Source: JBHOQS01 sp042408875
GTDB lineage: Bacteria > Chloroflexota > UBA11872 > JBHOQS01
Direction of reading: 5' to 3'
NCBI GenBank assembly: GCA_042408875.1
Contig: JBHOQS010000019.1
Span: forward strand, 151,200 to 215,199
Length of the DNA: 64,000 nucleotides
Below, piece after piece: positions 49,195-64,000 of the stretch; position 1 is the first letter of the stretch, and every line of letters starts with the position of its first letter. The notes below the pieces were generated by a model. The model was not told the DNA's origin. It saw only the letters and a list, made by a program, of their open reading frames with translations, and ran no database searches. The translations under genes were made by a program, and so were the position numbers.

Positions 49195-50094
49195 ATGCTT
49201 CGACTGGGCATCGTGGACTGTGATACCAGCCACGTCGTCGCCTTCACCCAGCGCCTGCACCACGTGGACGTTGCCGAGGAGCAGTGGGTCGAGGGTGCCC
49301 GCATCGTTGCTGCAGTCCCTGGTACTTCGCAGGTCTCGCCAGAGCGTATCCCCAGCTTCGTCGAGCAACTACGCAGCTACGGCGTGGAGATCGTTGACTC
49401 ACCGGAGGCGCTCCTGGGCAAGGTCGATGGCGTGCTGATCGAGAGCGTGGACGGATCGGTACACCTGGAACGGGCCCTGCCGTTCCTCCAGGCGGGCGTG
49501 CCCGTATTCATTGACAAACCGTTCACCTGTTCCGTGGCCGATGCGCGACGGTTACTCGAGATCGCGCAGCAGAAGCAGGTGCCGCTCTTCAGCGCTTCGT
49601 CGCTGCGCTATGCGCTCGAGGTGCAGGACGTGCAGCAGCGCCGCGAGGAGCTGGGTGCGGTGCTCGGCTGTGATACCTACAGCCCCGCATCGCTGCACCC
49701 GCGCAACCCGGGCTGGTTCCACTACGGCGTGCACGGCGTCGAGACACTCTATGCCCTGATGGGTACCGGATGCGAGCGTGTGCGTTGCATTGCCACCGAA
49801 GGCACACACCTGGCCATCGGCCGCTGGCAGGACGGCCGGGTCGGCACGGTGCGTGGCACGCGCCAGGGCGTGGCTGCGTACGGCTTCGTCGCGTTCTGTG
49901 AGAAGCGGGTTGTGAATAGCACTATTGACACACGCACCATCTATCGGGAGCTGCTCAAGCGCATCGTAGCGATGTTTCAGAGCGGCGTAGCGCCTCTTAC
50001 CCCTCAAGAGCTGCTCGAGCCGGTAGCGTTTCAGGAGGCCGCCAATGCCTCTGCCGAGCGCGGCGGCGAAGAGGTGCGGCTGGCGACACTGTAG
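49195..50094 (+). CDS. Gfo/Idh-like NAD(P)-binding oxidoreductase
   Basis: The ATG at 49195 has GGAGG at 7 bases; the ATG at 49189 is too close to that site. The protein has about 299 residues with a Rossmann-type N-terminus (LRLGIVDCDTSHVVAF) that lacks the standard GxGxxG loop. The catalytic-lysine segment FIDKPFTCS is kept, and a substrate domain with the histidine-bearing GWFHYGVHGVETLYAL follows. The weak cofactor loop makes classical dehydrogenase activity uncertain. It follows the LysR gene on the same strand and is separated by the 19-base repeats, so regulation by that LysR is plausible. Confidence 0.8.
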   Translation: MLRLGIVDCDTSHVVAFTQRLHHVDVAEEQWVEGARIVAAVPGTSQVSPERIPSFVEQLRSYGVEIVDSPEALLGKVDGVLIESVDGSVHLERALPFLQAGVPVFIDKPFTCSVADARRLLEIAQQKQVPLFSASSLRYALEVQDVQQRREELGAVLGCDTYSPASLHPRNPGWFHYGVHGVETLYALMGTGCERVRCIATEGTHLAIGRWQDGRVGTVRGTRQGVAAYGFVAFCEKRVVNSTIDTRTIYRELLKRIVAMFQSGVAPLTPQELLEPVAFQEAANASAERGGEEVRLATL

Positions 50095-50117
50095 CCGGCT
50101 CGCGCCGCCTCGAGCGT

Positions 50118-50759
50118 CTACTCACAGAGGGCCACCGCCCGCACCGGCGAACCATCCAGCCCGCGGAACGGCAGCGGTAAGGCGATGACCGTGCAGCGAC
50201 CACCGGGGATATGCTGCACGTTGGTCAGGTTTTCCACCAGCACGATACCGGCGCCGAGAAGCGCCGTGTGCACGGCGACGAGCTCTGTGCGGTCAGGCTC
50301 GTAGACCGGTCCAACCGAGGGCGTATCGACCCCCAGGAGCCACACGCCGCGCTCGGCCAGCCACTGCGCGGCGTCGAGGCCAATGACTGGATAGCCCTCC
50401 GTGTAGTCGGGCCGGCCGTAGCGCTCGCTCCAGCCAGTGTGCAGCAACAACCGCGCCGCAGGGACAATCGCGCTGGCGTGTGGCTCGAGGTCGGCCACGG
50501 AGATGCGGTGCCGCTCTGGCAGGGGCGCGAGCGGCAGCACCACAGCCGGGCCGCAGCAGCGTTCGAGCGGGAGCTGATCGACCGTCGGCGCGCCGGGCAC
50601 CGTGTGCGACGGCGCATCCAGATGCGTGCCCCAGTGGGTGTCGAAGACGACCCTGGTCACATTCGCGCCGGAGTCTTCGATGGTGCGCAGCGGCTCAAAG
50701 TGCACCGGGCGGTAGCGATCCGGCGCAGCGATCGGCAGCGAGAGATCGACGATACGCAT
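50118..50759 (-). CDS. Kynurenine-formamidase/cyclase-family metal hydrolase
   Basis: The ATG at 50759 (MRIVDLSLPIAAP) gives 213 residues, the usual length. The metal-binding motif HWGTHLDAPSH is complete. Later segments GWSERYGRPDYTEGYPVIG and LLGVDTPSVGP are also typical. The family includes bacterial kynurenine formamidase and a range of uncharacterised cyclases that use zinc or manganese. A longer open frame reaches TTG 50876, but its N-terminal part is recognisably a different protein (see the adjacent pseudogene), so ATG 50759 is preferred. Confidence 0.88.
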   Translation of the reverse strand: MRIVDLSLPIAAPDRYRPVHFEPLRTIEDSGANVTRVVFDTHWGTHLDAPSHTVPGAPTVDQLPLERCCGPAVVLPLAPLPERHRISVADLEPHASAIVPAARLLLHTGWSERYGRPDYTEGYPVIGLDAAQWLAERGVWLLGVDTPSVGPVYEPDRTELVAVHTALLGAGIVLVENLTNVQHIPGGRCTVIALPLPFRGLDGSPVRAVALCE

Positions 50760-50789
50760 CGAACGGCCTGTTCCCTGTCGAAGGTCGCA

Positions 50790-50945
50790 TCTAGTGCTCA
50801 GGTCGGCGGCGCGATAGGCGCCGATGGCATGCCAGACGTCCAGCCCGGCCAGATCCATGACCTGGAACGGCCCCAAGACGCTCAGCCGTCGGCCGATGCC
50901 ATCGCGGCCGACGGTGTCGATATCTTCGATGGCTGCCGCCGTGTC
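50790..50945 (-). pseudogene. Remnant of a 3-hydroxyacyl-CoA dehydrogenase C-terminal domain
   Basis: Translation in the cyclase frame from 50945 down to about 50800 reads AAAIEDIDTVGRDGIGRR, then LSVLGPFQVMDLAGLDVWHA. This is the typical start of the C-terminal domain of 3-hydroxyacyl-CoA dehydrogenases (EDID, GxGxR, GPF, DLAGLD). A stop lies upstream at 50960 and no start codon precedes it. The N-terminal Rossmann domain is absent and rex occupies the upstream DNA. It is therefore a small leftover of a lost gene, in frame with the cyclase gene. Confidence 0.75.
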
Positions 50946-50950
50946 CGGTC

Positions 50951-51616
50951 TTACAGCTCATGCCAGCCGCCGTGGGTCAGCGCGTAGGAGAGACCCTCCA
51001 TTTCGATAGCGAGGTCCACGTTGGAGACGGTGACATCGTCGGGCACAATCAGTTGCACGGGCGCGAAATTCAGGATGCCCTTGACCCCGCCTTCTACCAG
51101 TCGGTCGGCCACCTCCTGGGCAGCGAAGGCCGGGACTGTGATGATGGCCATGGAGATCTTCTTCTCCTGCACCACCCTCACGATATCGGCGGCATCGTAA
51201 ATCTCCACGTCACCAACGCGCCGGCCGATCTTGGCCGGGTCGCGATCGAAGGCGGCGCAGATGCGGAAGCCTTGCTCAGGCAGCCCACGATAGGCCAGCA
51301 GGGCGCTCCCGAGGTTCCCGACGCCGACCAGAGCGATCAGCCACTCGCGGTCGATGCCGAGGATCTCGGCAAGGTACGCCTTGAGCTCACCGACCTTGTA
51401 CCCGACACCACGTTTGCCAAATTGGCCGAAGTAGGTGAGATCGCGGCGGACCTGAGCGGCATTCGAGCCGGCGAGGGCGGCAATGTCTTCTGAGGAAACC
51501 GTCTGATTGCCGTCTCCGCTTTCGCGCTCGAGGGCTTTGAGCACGCGGTAGTAGACCGATAACCGACGGACGGTAGTCTGCGGGATTTTAACTCGTCGGT
51601 CGACCTTAACGGCCAT
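50951..51616 (-). CDS. rex: Redox-sensing transcriptional repressor Rex
   Basis: The protein has 221 residues. A winged-helix domain (PQTTVRRLSVYYRVLKALE; SSEDIAALAGSNAAQVRRDL) leads to the Rossmann NAD(H) domain with LVGVGNLGSALL. The C-terminal domain-swapped helix region (LAIEMEGLSYAL) is present. Rex senses the NADH/NAD ratio and represses fermentative and respiratory genes. I found no clear Rex box (TTGTGAA-N-TTCACAA) next to it. It is divergent from rpoB, with a good promoter at 51688-51716. Confidence 0.95.
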   Translation of the reverse strand: MAVKVDRRVKIPQTTVRRLSVYYRVLKALERESGDGNQTVSSEDIAALAGSNAAQVRRDLTYFGQFGKRGVGYKVGELKAYLAEILGIDREWLIALVGVGNLGSALLAYRGLPEQGFRICAAFDRDPAKIGRRVGDVEIYDAADIVRVVQEKKISMAIITVPAFAAQEVADRLVEGGVKGILNFAPVQLIVPDDVTVSNVDLAIEMEGLSYALTHGGWHEL

Positions 51617-51687
51617 CCTACACGCGGCTGGAGAGGGTCTCTACTACCCGGCCGGAACCATGCGAGCCGGACGGCACCAGCACCGCC

Positions 51688-51716
51688 AGCATACCATGTA
51701 GATGAGCAGAACTCAA
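51688..51716 (-). promoter_or_regulatory. Promoter for rex: TTGAGT, 17 bases, TATGCT
   Basis: On the minus strand the -35 TTGAGT (51716-51711) and the -10 TATGCT (51693-51688) are spaced by exactly 17 bases. The transcript would start about 65 bases before the rex ATG. Confidence 0.55.
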
Positions 51717-51797
51717 GCGCAGCGTGCCACGGCAGTCCTGGCACAGTGCTGGGCCGCCGCGTCGTGAGGCAGTCTACCCGGACGGCAAAAAAAGAAC

Positions 51798-51826
51798 TTG
51801 CGCGACTTGACAACTCGTGCTAAAGT
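51798..51826 (+). promoter_or_regulatory. Possible rpoB-operon promoter: TTGCGC, 17 bases, TGCTAAAGT
   Basis: TTGCGC (51798-51803) is followed after 17 bases by TAAAGT (51821-51826), itself preceded by TGC. A separate TTGACA (51807-51812) has no -10 at standard distance. A leader of about 220 bases to rpoB would result, ending in an A-rich tract. Confidence 0.45.
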
Positions 51827-52050
51827 AATTCTTTGCTATAAGCCTGCGTAGGCCCAAGTAGAGGGGATAGTCTTGCCTGCTCTCCCCCAGCCGCCATCCC
51901 CATGATCCCATGTGCCAGCTCGTGTCGCCGCGGGTGCGGCGCGTTGTCCTGACGCGCAGGGCACCGAAGCGAGGAAGGGTACTGTAAGCATTATCTTTGG
52001 ATTAAGAAAAAGTGTAAAGTCTTAAGGAAAAAATCTCTAAGGAAGAAAGT
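51827..52050 (+). other. rpoB leader with A/purine-rich end
   Basis: No gene is supported. From about 51988 the leader becomes A/G-rich and holds two copies of TAAGGAA (near 52022-52029 and 52038-52045). The second acts as the Shine-Dalgarno sequence for rpoB. The middle portion is GC-rich. Confidence 0.6.
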
Positions 52051-55526
<3,476 letters not shown>

Positions 55527-55539
55527 GCAGGCGCGCTCG

Positions 55540-55572
55540 GTCTTCGGCCCTGAGTGCTTCGGGGCCGGAGAC
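55540..55572 (+). terminator. Hairpin between rpoB and rpoC
   Basis: Bases 55540-55551 pair with 55561-55572 (GTCTTCGGCCC with GGGCCGGAGAC and G-T wobbles). There is no T-run, so it may be an attenuator or RNA processing site rather than a full stop. Confidence 0.4.
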
Positions 55573-55635
55573 ATACGGCTTGTAGATACACGGCGTATTA
55601 AGCGTTAGGGAATGTAGGGAAGGTACGGAGGACAG

Positions 55636-60006
<4,371 letters not shown>

Positions 60007-60066
60007 TAAGCTTACCGCTTGGTGTGCCCTGATACAGGAACACCGTGGAAGATGTGTATTGTGCGA

Positions 60067-60093
60067 GTGGGGCGTAGCTTACCTACGCCCCAC
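60067..60093 (+). terminator. 11-bp perfect hairpin between rpoC and rpsL
   Basis: GTGGGGCGTAG (60067-60077) pairs with CTACGCCCCAC (60083-60093) around CTTAC. No T-run follows. It may lower transcription into the ribosomal protein genes or mark an RNA processing site. Confidence 0.6.
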
Positions 60094-60178
60094 TTGTGCC
60101 GGGGGAATACCGCCCCGTACGTTGTGCAGGACGAGTTAGAGACGGCGCTCAAGAGATCAGAGAACGGGAGTTCACAGA

Positions 60179-60592
60179 GTGCCAACGATTAACCAGCTTG
60201 TGCGCAAGGGCCGGCAGCGTAAGACGAAGAAGCTGAAGGCACCAGCGTTGCACTTTATCTACAATGCATTGCGGGGCCAGCGAATCGAGACAAACGGAGC
60301 TCCGCAGAAGCGCGGCGTCTGCACGGTGGTGAAGACGGTCACGCCGAAGAAGCCGAACTCGGCGCTGCGCAAGGTCGCCCGTGTGCGGCTGACCAACCAG
60401 ATGGAGGTGACCGCCTACATTCCGGGCGAGGGCCACAACCTGCAGGAGCACTCTGTCGTGCTGATCCGTGGTGGCCGCGTGCCTGACCTGCCTGGTGTGC
60501 GCTACCATATTATTCGCGGGACACTCGACGCGGCCGGGGTGAAGGATCGCAAGCAGGGCCGGTCGAAGTACGGCGCCAAGCGGCCGAAGTAG
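60179..60592 (+). CDS. rpsL: 30S ribosomal protein S12
   Basis: The protein has 137 residues from a GTG start with GGGAG 8 bases before it. The sequence PTINQLVRKGRQ opens it and the decoding-centre loop KPNSALRKVARVRL is intact, including the lysine altered in streptomycin resistance in other species. EGHNLQEHSVVLIRGGRV and the basic C-terminus (RSKYGAKRPK) follow. S12 sits at the A-site of the small subunit. It is 10 bases upstream of rpsG. Confidence 0.97.
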   Translation: MPTINQLVRKGRQRKTKKLKAPALHFIYNALRGQRIETNGAPQKRGVCTVVKTVTPKKPNSALRKVARVRLTNQMEVTAYIPGEGHNLQEHSVVLIRGGRVPDLPGVRYHIIRGTLDAAGVKDRKQGRSKYGAKRPK

Positions 60593-60602
60593 TGAGGGGG
60601 GT

Positions 60603-61076
60603 ATGCCACGCCGACCGTACACGCCCAGGCGCCCACTCATCGCTCCGGACCCGCGCTACGGGAACCTGCGGGTAGCGCAGTTCATCAATAAGGTCATGCA
60701 GCGCGGGAAGAAGTCGCTGGCCGAGCGCATTGTCTATGGGGCGTTCGAGCGGATCGAGCAGCAGACCCGCCGCCCTGCGCTCGAGGTCTTCGAGCAGGCG
60801 GTGCGCAACGCCACGCCGGTGCTGGAGGTGAAGCCCCGCCGGGTGGGCGGGGCGACCTATCAGGTGCCCGTGGAGATCCGGGGCGACCGGCGTATCTCGC
60901 TGGCGATGCGCTGGCTGGTCCAGTTCGCGCGCCGGCGCGCCGGGAAGTCCATGATTGAGAAGCTCGCCGCTGAACTGATCGACGCGGCGAACAATACTGG
61001 CGGCGCGATCCGGCGCCGCGAGGAAGTGCATCGCATGGCTGAGGCGAACCGGGCCTTCTCACACTACCGCTGGTAG
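60603..61076 (+). CDS. rpsG: 30S ribosomal protein S7
   Basis: The protein has 157 residues behind GAGGGGGG. The first 20 residues (MPRRPYTPRRPLIAPDPRYG) and the middle VMQRGKKSLAERIVYGAFERI, then LEVKPRRVGGATYQVPVEI, are diagnostic for S7. The C-terminal VHRMAEANRAFSHYRW is complete. S7 binds the head of 16S rRNA and is the regulatory protein of the str operon in E. coli; no comparable repressor site is evident here. A 573-base gap separates it from fusA. Confidence 0.97.
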   Translation: MPRRPYTPRRPLIAPDPRYGNLRVAQFINKVMQRGKKSLAERIVYGAFERIEQQTRRPALEVFEQAVRNATPVLEVKPRRVGGATYQVPVEIRGDRRISLAMRWLVQFARRRAGKSMIEKLAAELIDAANNTGGAIRRREEVHRMAEANRAFSHYRW

Positions 61077-61649
61077 ACGGTCCGGCAGCCGGCACCTGCG
61101 CACCTGCACGCGTATGTCACGAGCCTGCTGGATCAGCCTGCTCGGCTGACTGGTCTGGCGGGCACACAGGCCGCGGAAGACGAAGCGAGCCGGCATACTC
61201 GCTTTCGGGCCGGCAGCCGCCGGCTCTGCCCCGTGCAGCCGGGTTGCTTTACGTTCCGCGGTTGGGCAGGCCGGGCAGCACGCATGGCCTGCTCCACCAA
61301 GAGCGTTCCACGACCGGACGCATCGCAAACGCCACGGAGAACTGCTGTTCGCGCGGCGAACAGCGATGAATAGCTAAGGGCGGAAGGGACTGCAGGAGGT
61401 CCTGCAGCCCTGCGCGTGATCGGATCACGAACGGCGTAGCCGTGAAGCAAAACCTGAGGAGGGCGCGGTGCTGCCCGACTGGTGGAGCGGCGTCGCCGGC
61501 GCGCGATAGCTTAGTGTAGCCTGCCTCCCCTTGGGGTAGGGGCCGGGGCGGCTGCAGCGGCTCAGCGGTGCGCACGGGGCAGCCGCGCAGTAGAGGGTTT
61601 GGAGGCCCGGCATTGTTGCCGGGTATGGCTCCCGGGGGAGTGGGGAACG
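61077..61649 (+). other. Unusually long rpsG-fusA spacer with four consecutive hairpins
   Basis: No conventional gene is supported in 573 bases. Between 61344 and 61443 four hairpins follow one another: GCTGTTCGC/GCGAACAGC, CTGCAGG/CCTGCAG with outer GGG/CCC, CGTGAT/ATCACG and ACGGC/GCCGT. Next, a GAGGAGGG site precedes a GTG at 61468 that opens a 13-codon frame ending in TAG at 61507-61509 and containing two tryptophans. A leader-type control region or a small RNA is possible. Confidence 0.45.
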
Positions 61650-63719
61650 ATGGCTCGAGAATATCCGCTCGATCGCATACGCAATATCGGCATCATTGCG
61701 CATATTGATGCCGGCAAGACGACGACAACTGAACGCATCCTGTATTACACGGGCAAGACCCACCGTATGGGTGAGGTCCACGAGGGCATGGCGACGATGG
61801 ACTGGATGCCGCAGGAGAAGGAACGCGGCATCACCATCACCGCCGCAGCCACGACGTGCTTCTGGCGGAACCACCGCATCAACATCATCGATACGCCGGG
61901 CCATGTGGACTTCACGGTCGAGGTGGAGCGCAGTCTGCGCGTGCTTGACGGGGGCGTCGTCGTCTTCGATGGGGTCGCCGGCGTCGAGCCGCAGTCAGAG
62001 ACCGTGTGGCGCCAGGCCGATAAATATGGGGTGCCGCGCATTTGCTTCGTGAATAAGCTCGACCGTACCGGCGCTGACTTCTGGCGCTGTGTCGAGATGA
62101 TCCGCGAGCGCCTGGGTGCACGGCCCGTGCCTATCCAGATACCGGTCGGCATCGAGGCGAACTTCCAGGGCGTGGTCGATCTCTTCGAGCGCAAGGCGAT
62201 CCTGTTCACCGATGTGCTGGGGGCGTCGCCCACCATCACGGAGGTGCCGGAGAACCTGCGTGCGCAGGTCGAGGAGCACCGCGAGAAGCTGGTCGAGGCG
62301 CTAGCGGAGACCGACGATGAGCTGATGGCGCGGTACCTTGAAGGCGAGGAATTGCCGGTCGCCGACCTCAAGCGCGTGCTGCGCAAGGCCACGATCAGCG
62401 GGGCCCTGGTGCCGGTGCTGTGCGGCGCGGCGCTGCGGAATAAGGGCATCCAGCCTATGCTGGATGCCGTGATAGACTACCTGCCGTCGCCTCTCGATAT
62501 CCCCCCCGTCGTGGGCACGGACCCGAAGACGGGCGAGCCCATCACCCGCTTCGCCTCTGACGACGAGCCGTTCACGGCGCTGGCGTTCAAGATCGTCGCC
62601 GACCCTTACATCGGGAAGCTGACGTACTTCCGGGTATACGCGGGCAAGCTGAGCGCCGGCTCGTATGTGTACAACAGTACACGTAATCAGCGAGAGCGCA
62701 TCGGCCGGCTCCTGTTGATGCACGCGAACCACCGGGAAGAGATCCAGGAGGTCAACGCGGGTGAGATTTGCGCGGCGGTCGGCCTGAAGAGCACGTACAC
62801 CGGGGACACCCTGTGCGACGTACAGGCCCCCATTCTCCTCGAGACAATCAAGTTCCCTGAGCCGGTGATCTCGCAGGCGATCGAGCCGAAAACCAAGGCC
62901 GATCAGGATCGCCTGGGCGACGCGCTGAGCCGGCTGGCCGAGGAGGACCCCACCTTCCGCATCCGTACCGATCCGGAGACTGGCCAGACGATCATCTCCG
63001 GTATGGGCGAGCTGCACTTGGAAGTGATCGTGGACCGCTTGCTGCGCGAGTTCCGTGTCGAGGCGAACGTCGGGCGGCCGCAGGTGGCGTATCGTGAGAC
63101 GATCACGCGCCCGGTGCAGGCCGAAGGCCGCTTCGTGCGCCAGACCGGCGGCCGTGGACAGTACGGACACGTATGGGTACTCTTCGAGCCTCTGCCACGC
63201 GGCTCGGGCTTTGAGTTCGTGGATAAGATCGTTGGTGGCGTGGTACCGAAGGAGTACATCCCGGCGGTGGAGGCCGGCATTCGGGAGGCGCTGGAGACCG
63301 GCGGACCGCACGGCTACCCGCTCACGGACATCCGTGCCACGCTGTATGACGGCTCCTACCACGAGGTCGACTCCTCGGAGATGGCCTTCCAGATCGCCGG
63401 CTCGCTCGCGGTGAAGAACGGCATCCCGCGCGGCAACCCGGTCGTGCTGGAGCCCATCATGAAGGTCGAGGTGATCGTGCCGGAGCAGTTCCTGGGCGAT
63501 GTGATCGGTGACCTGAACGCCCGGCGCGGCCACATCGACGGCATCGATGTGCGCGGCAACGCCCAGGTCGTGCGGGCCCATGTGCCGCTGGCGACGATGT
63601 TCGGCTATGTCAATGACCTGCGCTCGATGACGCAGGGACGGGCGACCTATTCTATGGAGTTCTCGCATTACCAGGAGGTACCGGCCAGCCTGACTGCCGA
63701 GCTGGCAGCGCGGCGCTAG
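61650..63719 (+). CDS. fusA: Translation elongation factor G
   Basis: The ATG at 61650 has a GGGGGAG site upstream and gives 689 residues. The G1 motif AHIDAGKTTTTER, DTPGHVDF and NKLDRTGAD are the GTPase motifs. Domains II to V follow with ISGMGELHLEVIVDRL and the C-terminal GYVNDLRSMTQGRATYSMEF, the diagnostic end of EF-G. It moves tRNAs and mRNA through the ribosome. The frame is open 17 codons further upstream, but that part lacks conserved features. tuf follows after 142 bases. Confidence 0.97.
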   Translation: MAREYPLDRIRNIGIIAHIDAGKTTTTERILYYTGKTHRMGEVHEGMATMDWMPQEKERGITITAAATTCFWRNHRINIIDTPGHVDFTVEVERSLRVLDGGVVVFDGVAGVEPQSETVWRQADKYGVPRICFVNKLDRTGADFWRCVEMIRERLGARPVPIQIPVGIEANFQGVVDLFERKAILFTDVLGASPTITEVPENLRAQVEEHREKLVEALAETDDELMARYLEGEELPVADLKRVLRKATISGALVPVLCGAALRNKGIQPMLDAVIDYLPSPLDIPPVVGTDPKTGEPITRFASDDEPFTALAFKIVADPYIGKLTYFRVYAGKLSAGSYVYNSTRNQRERIGRLLLMHANHREEIQEVNAGEICAAVGLKSTYTGDTLCDVQAPILLETIKFPEPVISQAIEPKTKADQDRLGDALSRLAEEDPTFRIRTDPETGQTIISGMGELHLEVIVDRLLREFRVEANVGRPQVAYRETITRPVQAEGRFVRQTGGRGQYGHVWVLFEPLPRGSGFEFVDKIVGGVVPKEYIPAVEAGIREALETGGPHGYPLTDIRATLYDGSYHEVDSSEMAFQIAGSLAVKNGIPRGNPVVLEPIMKVEVIVPEQFLGDVIGDLNARRGHIDGIDVRGNAQVVRAHVPLATMFGYVNDLRSMTQGRATYSMEFSHYQEVPASLTAELAARR

Positions 63720-63861
63720 CAGCTGGCCGGCGCCTCTCCAGGCCGGCCTAGCCGTCCACGAGCACGGCCGGCGGGATGGTGTCTTCGATCCAGTGCAGGG
63801 AGCGTGAGCAGGCCAGCCGGCCTGCCGAGAGCTGAGCGCAGAGCGGGAGAGAAAAGAAACC

Positions 63862-64000
63862 ATGGCGAAGCGGAAGTTCGAGCGGACGAAGCCGCACGTG
63901 AACGTGGGGACGATCGGGCATGTGGACCACGGCAAGACCACGCTGACGGCGGCCATCACCAAGGTGCTGGCGCTCAAGGGGGAGGCGGAGTTCCGGCCCT
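63862..64000 (+). CDS. tuf: Elongation factor Tu, 5' part cut by the window edge
   Basis: The first 46 codons are visible: MAKRKFERTKPHVNVGTIGH then VDHGKTTLTAAITKVLALKG. The P-loop GHVDHGKTT is complete. A purine-rich sequence (GAGAGAAAAGAAACC) precedes the ATG. The gene runs out of the window, so later domains are not seen. Gene order fusA-tuf supports the str-operon reading. Confidence 0.96.
   Translation, partial: MAKRKFERTKPHVNVGTIGHVDHGKTTLTAAITKVLALKGEAEFRP

Noticed and set aside
50760..50876. Extending the cyclase gene to the TTG at 50876
   Set aside because: The extra 39 residues belong to the 3-hydroxyacyl-CoA dehydrogenase pattern. The ATG at 50759 gives the normal family length.
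62301..63977. 558-codon minus frame covering fusA
   Set aside because: It is antisense to highly conserved EF-G domains and has no coding signature of its own.

Overview
The window is about 64 kb of GC-rich bacterial chromosome. The gene set points to a member of the Chloroflexota, probably a thermophilic or soil lineage. The evidence is a str-type operon with a beta-prime RNA polymerase subunit carrying a long coiled-coil insertion, a UPF0182 membrane protein, a DarA-type cyclic-di-AMP receptor beside an R3H/AAA ATPase, an archaeal-type ATP-dependent DNA ligase, a protoglobin and a GerW-like protein. This assignment is inferred from gene content only. I saw no rRNA, tRNA, CRISPR array, prophage or insertion sequence.

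Layout. 1-0.5 kb: end of an oligopeptide ABC transporter ATPase. 0.5-1.0 kb: a gene-poor segment with a possible 28-codon reading frame, a chain of hairpins and a perfect 14-bp terminator-like stem. 1.0-4.5 kb (minus): acetyltransferase, R3H/AAA ATPase, darA. 4.8-7.7 kb (plus): ybaB, recR, a DUF951 gene and an MFS transporter. 7.7-11.2 kb (minus): iron alcohol dehydrogenase and a fused alpha-beta 2-oxoacid dehydrogenase E1. 11.6-14.4 kb (plus): UPF0182. 14.5-17.0 kb (minus): a small helical protein and mnmG. 17.3-21.4 kb (plus): secreted glycosidase-like protein, Ldh2 dehydrogenase, rluD. 21.5-23.9 kb (minus): zinc-ribbon protein and an M23/LysM peptidase. 24.2-32.4 kb: FGGY kinase (plus), moaA-holA (minus), pcrA and ATP ligase (plus). 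32.5-37.8 kb (minus): GerW-like gene, a three-gene hydroxy-amino-acid/sugar cluster, C39-TPR protein. 38.1-39.5 kb (plus): lipoprotein solute-binding protein. 39.6-46.2 kb (minus): beta-lactamase-like hydrolase and degenerate receiver, then ftsH, hpt, tilS and dut. 46.5-50.1 kb: Nudix (plus), protoglobin (minus), LysR and an oxidoreductase (plus). 50.1-51.6 kb (minus): cyclase, a broken 3-hydroxyacyl-CoA dehydrogenase remnant, rex. 52-64 kb (plus): rpoB, rpoC, rpsL, rpsG, fusA and the start of tuf.

The genes are mostly housekeeping: transcription, translation, DNA repair, RNA modification and redox sensing. The unusual material lies in the details. rpoB is broken by an apparent one-base deletion. 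A dehydrogenase fragment sits between rex and a cyclase gene. A receiver protein has lost its phosphorylation residues. The spacers hold AT-rich or purine/pyrimidine tracts that tend to be A/purine-rich just before starts and T-rich just after stops. Several spacers also carry short direct repeats, including three perfectly phased 19-nt units at 49122-49178.

Start codons were chosen by Shine-Dalgarno match, family length and neighbour overlap. Motif positions count from the chosen start. All family assignments come from motif recognition by eye, with no database search.
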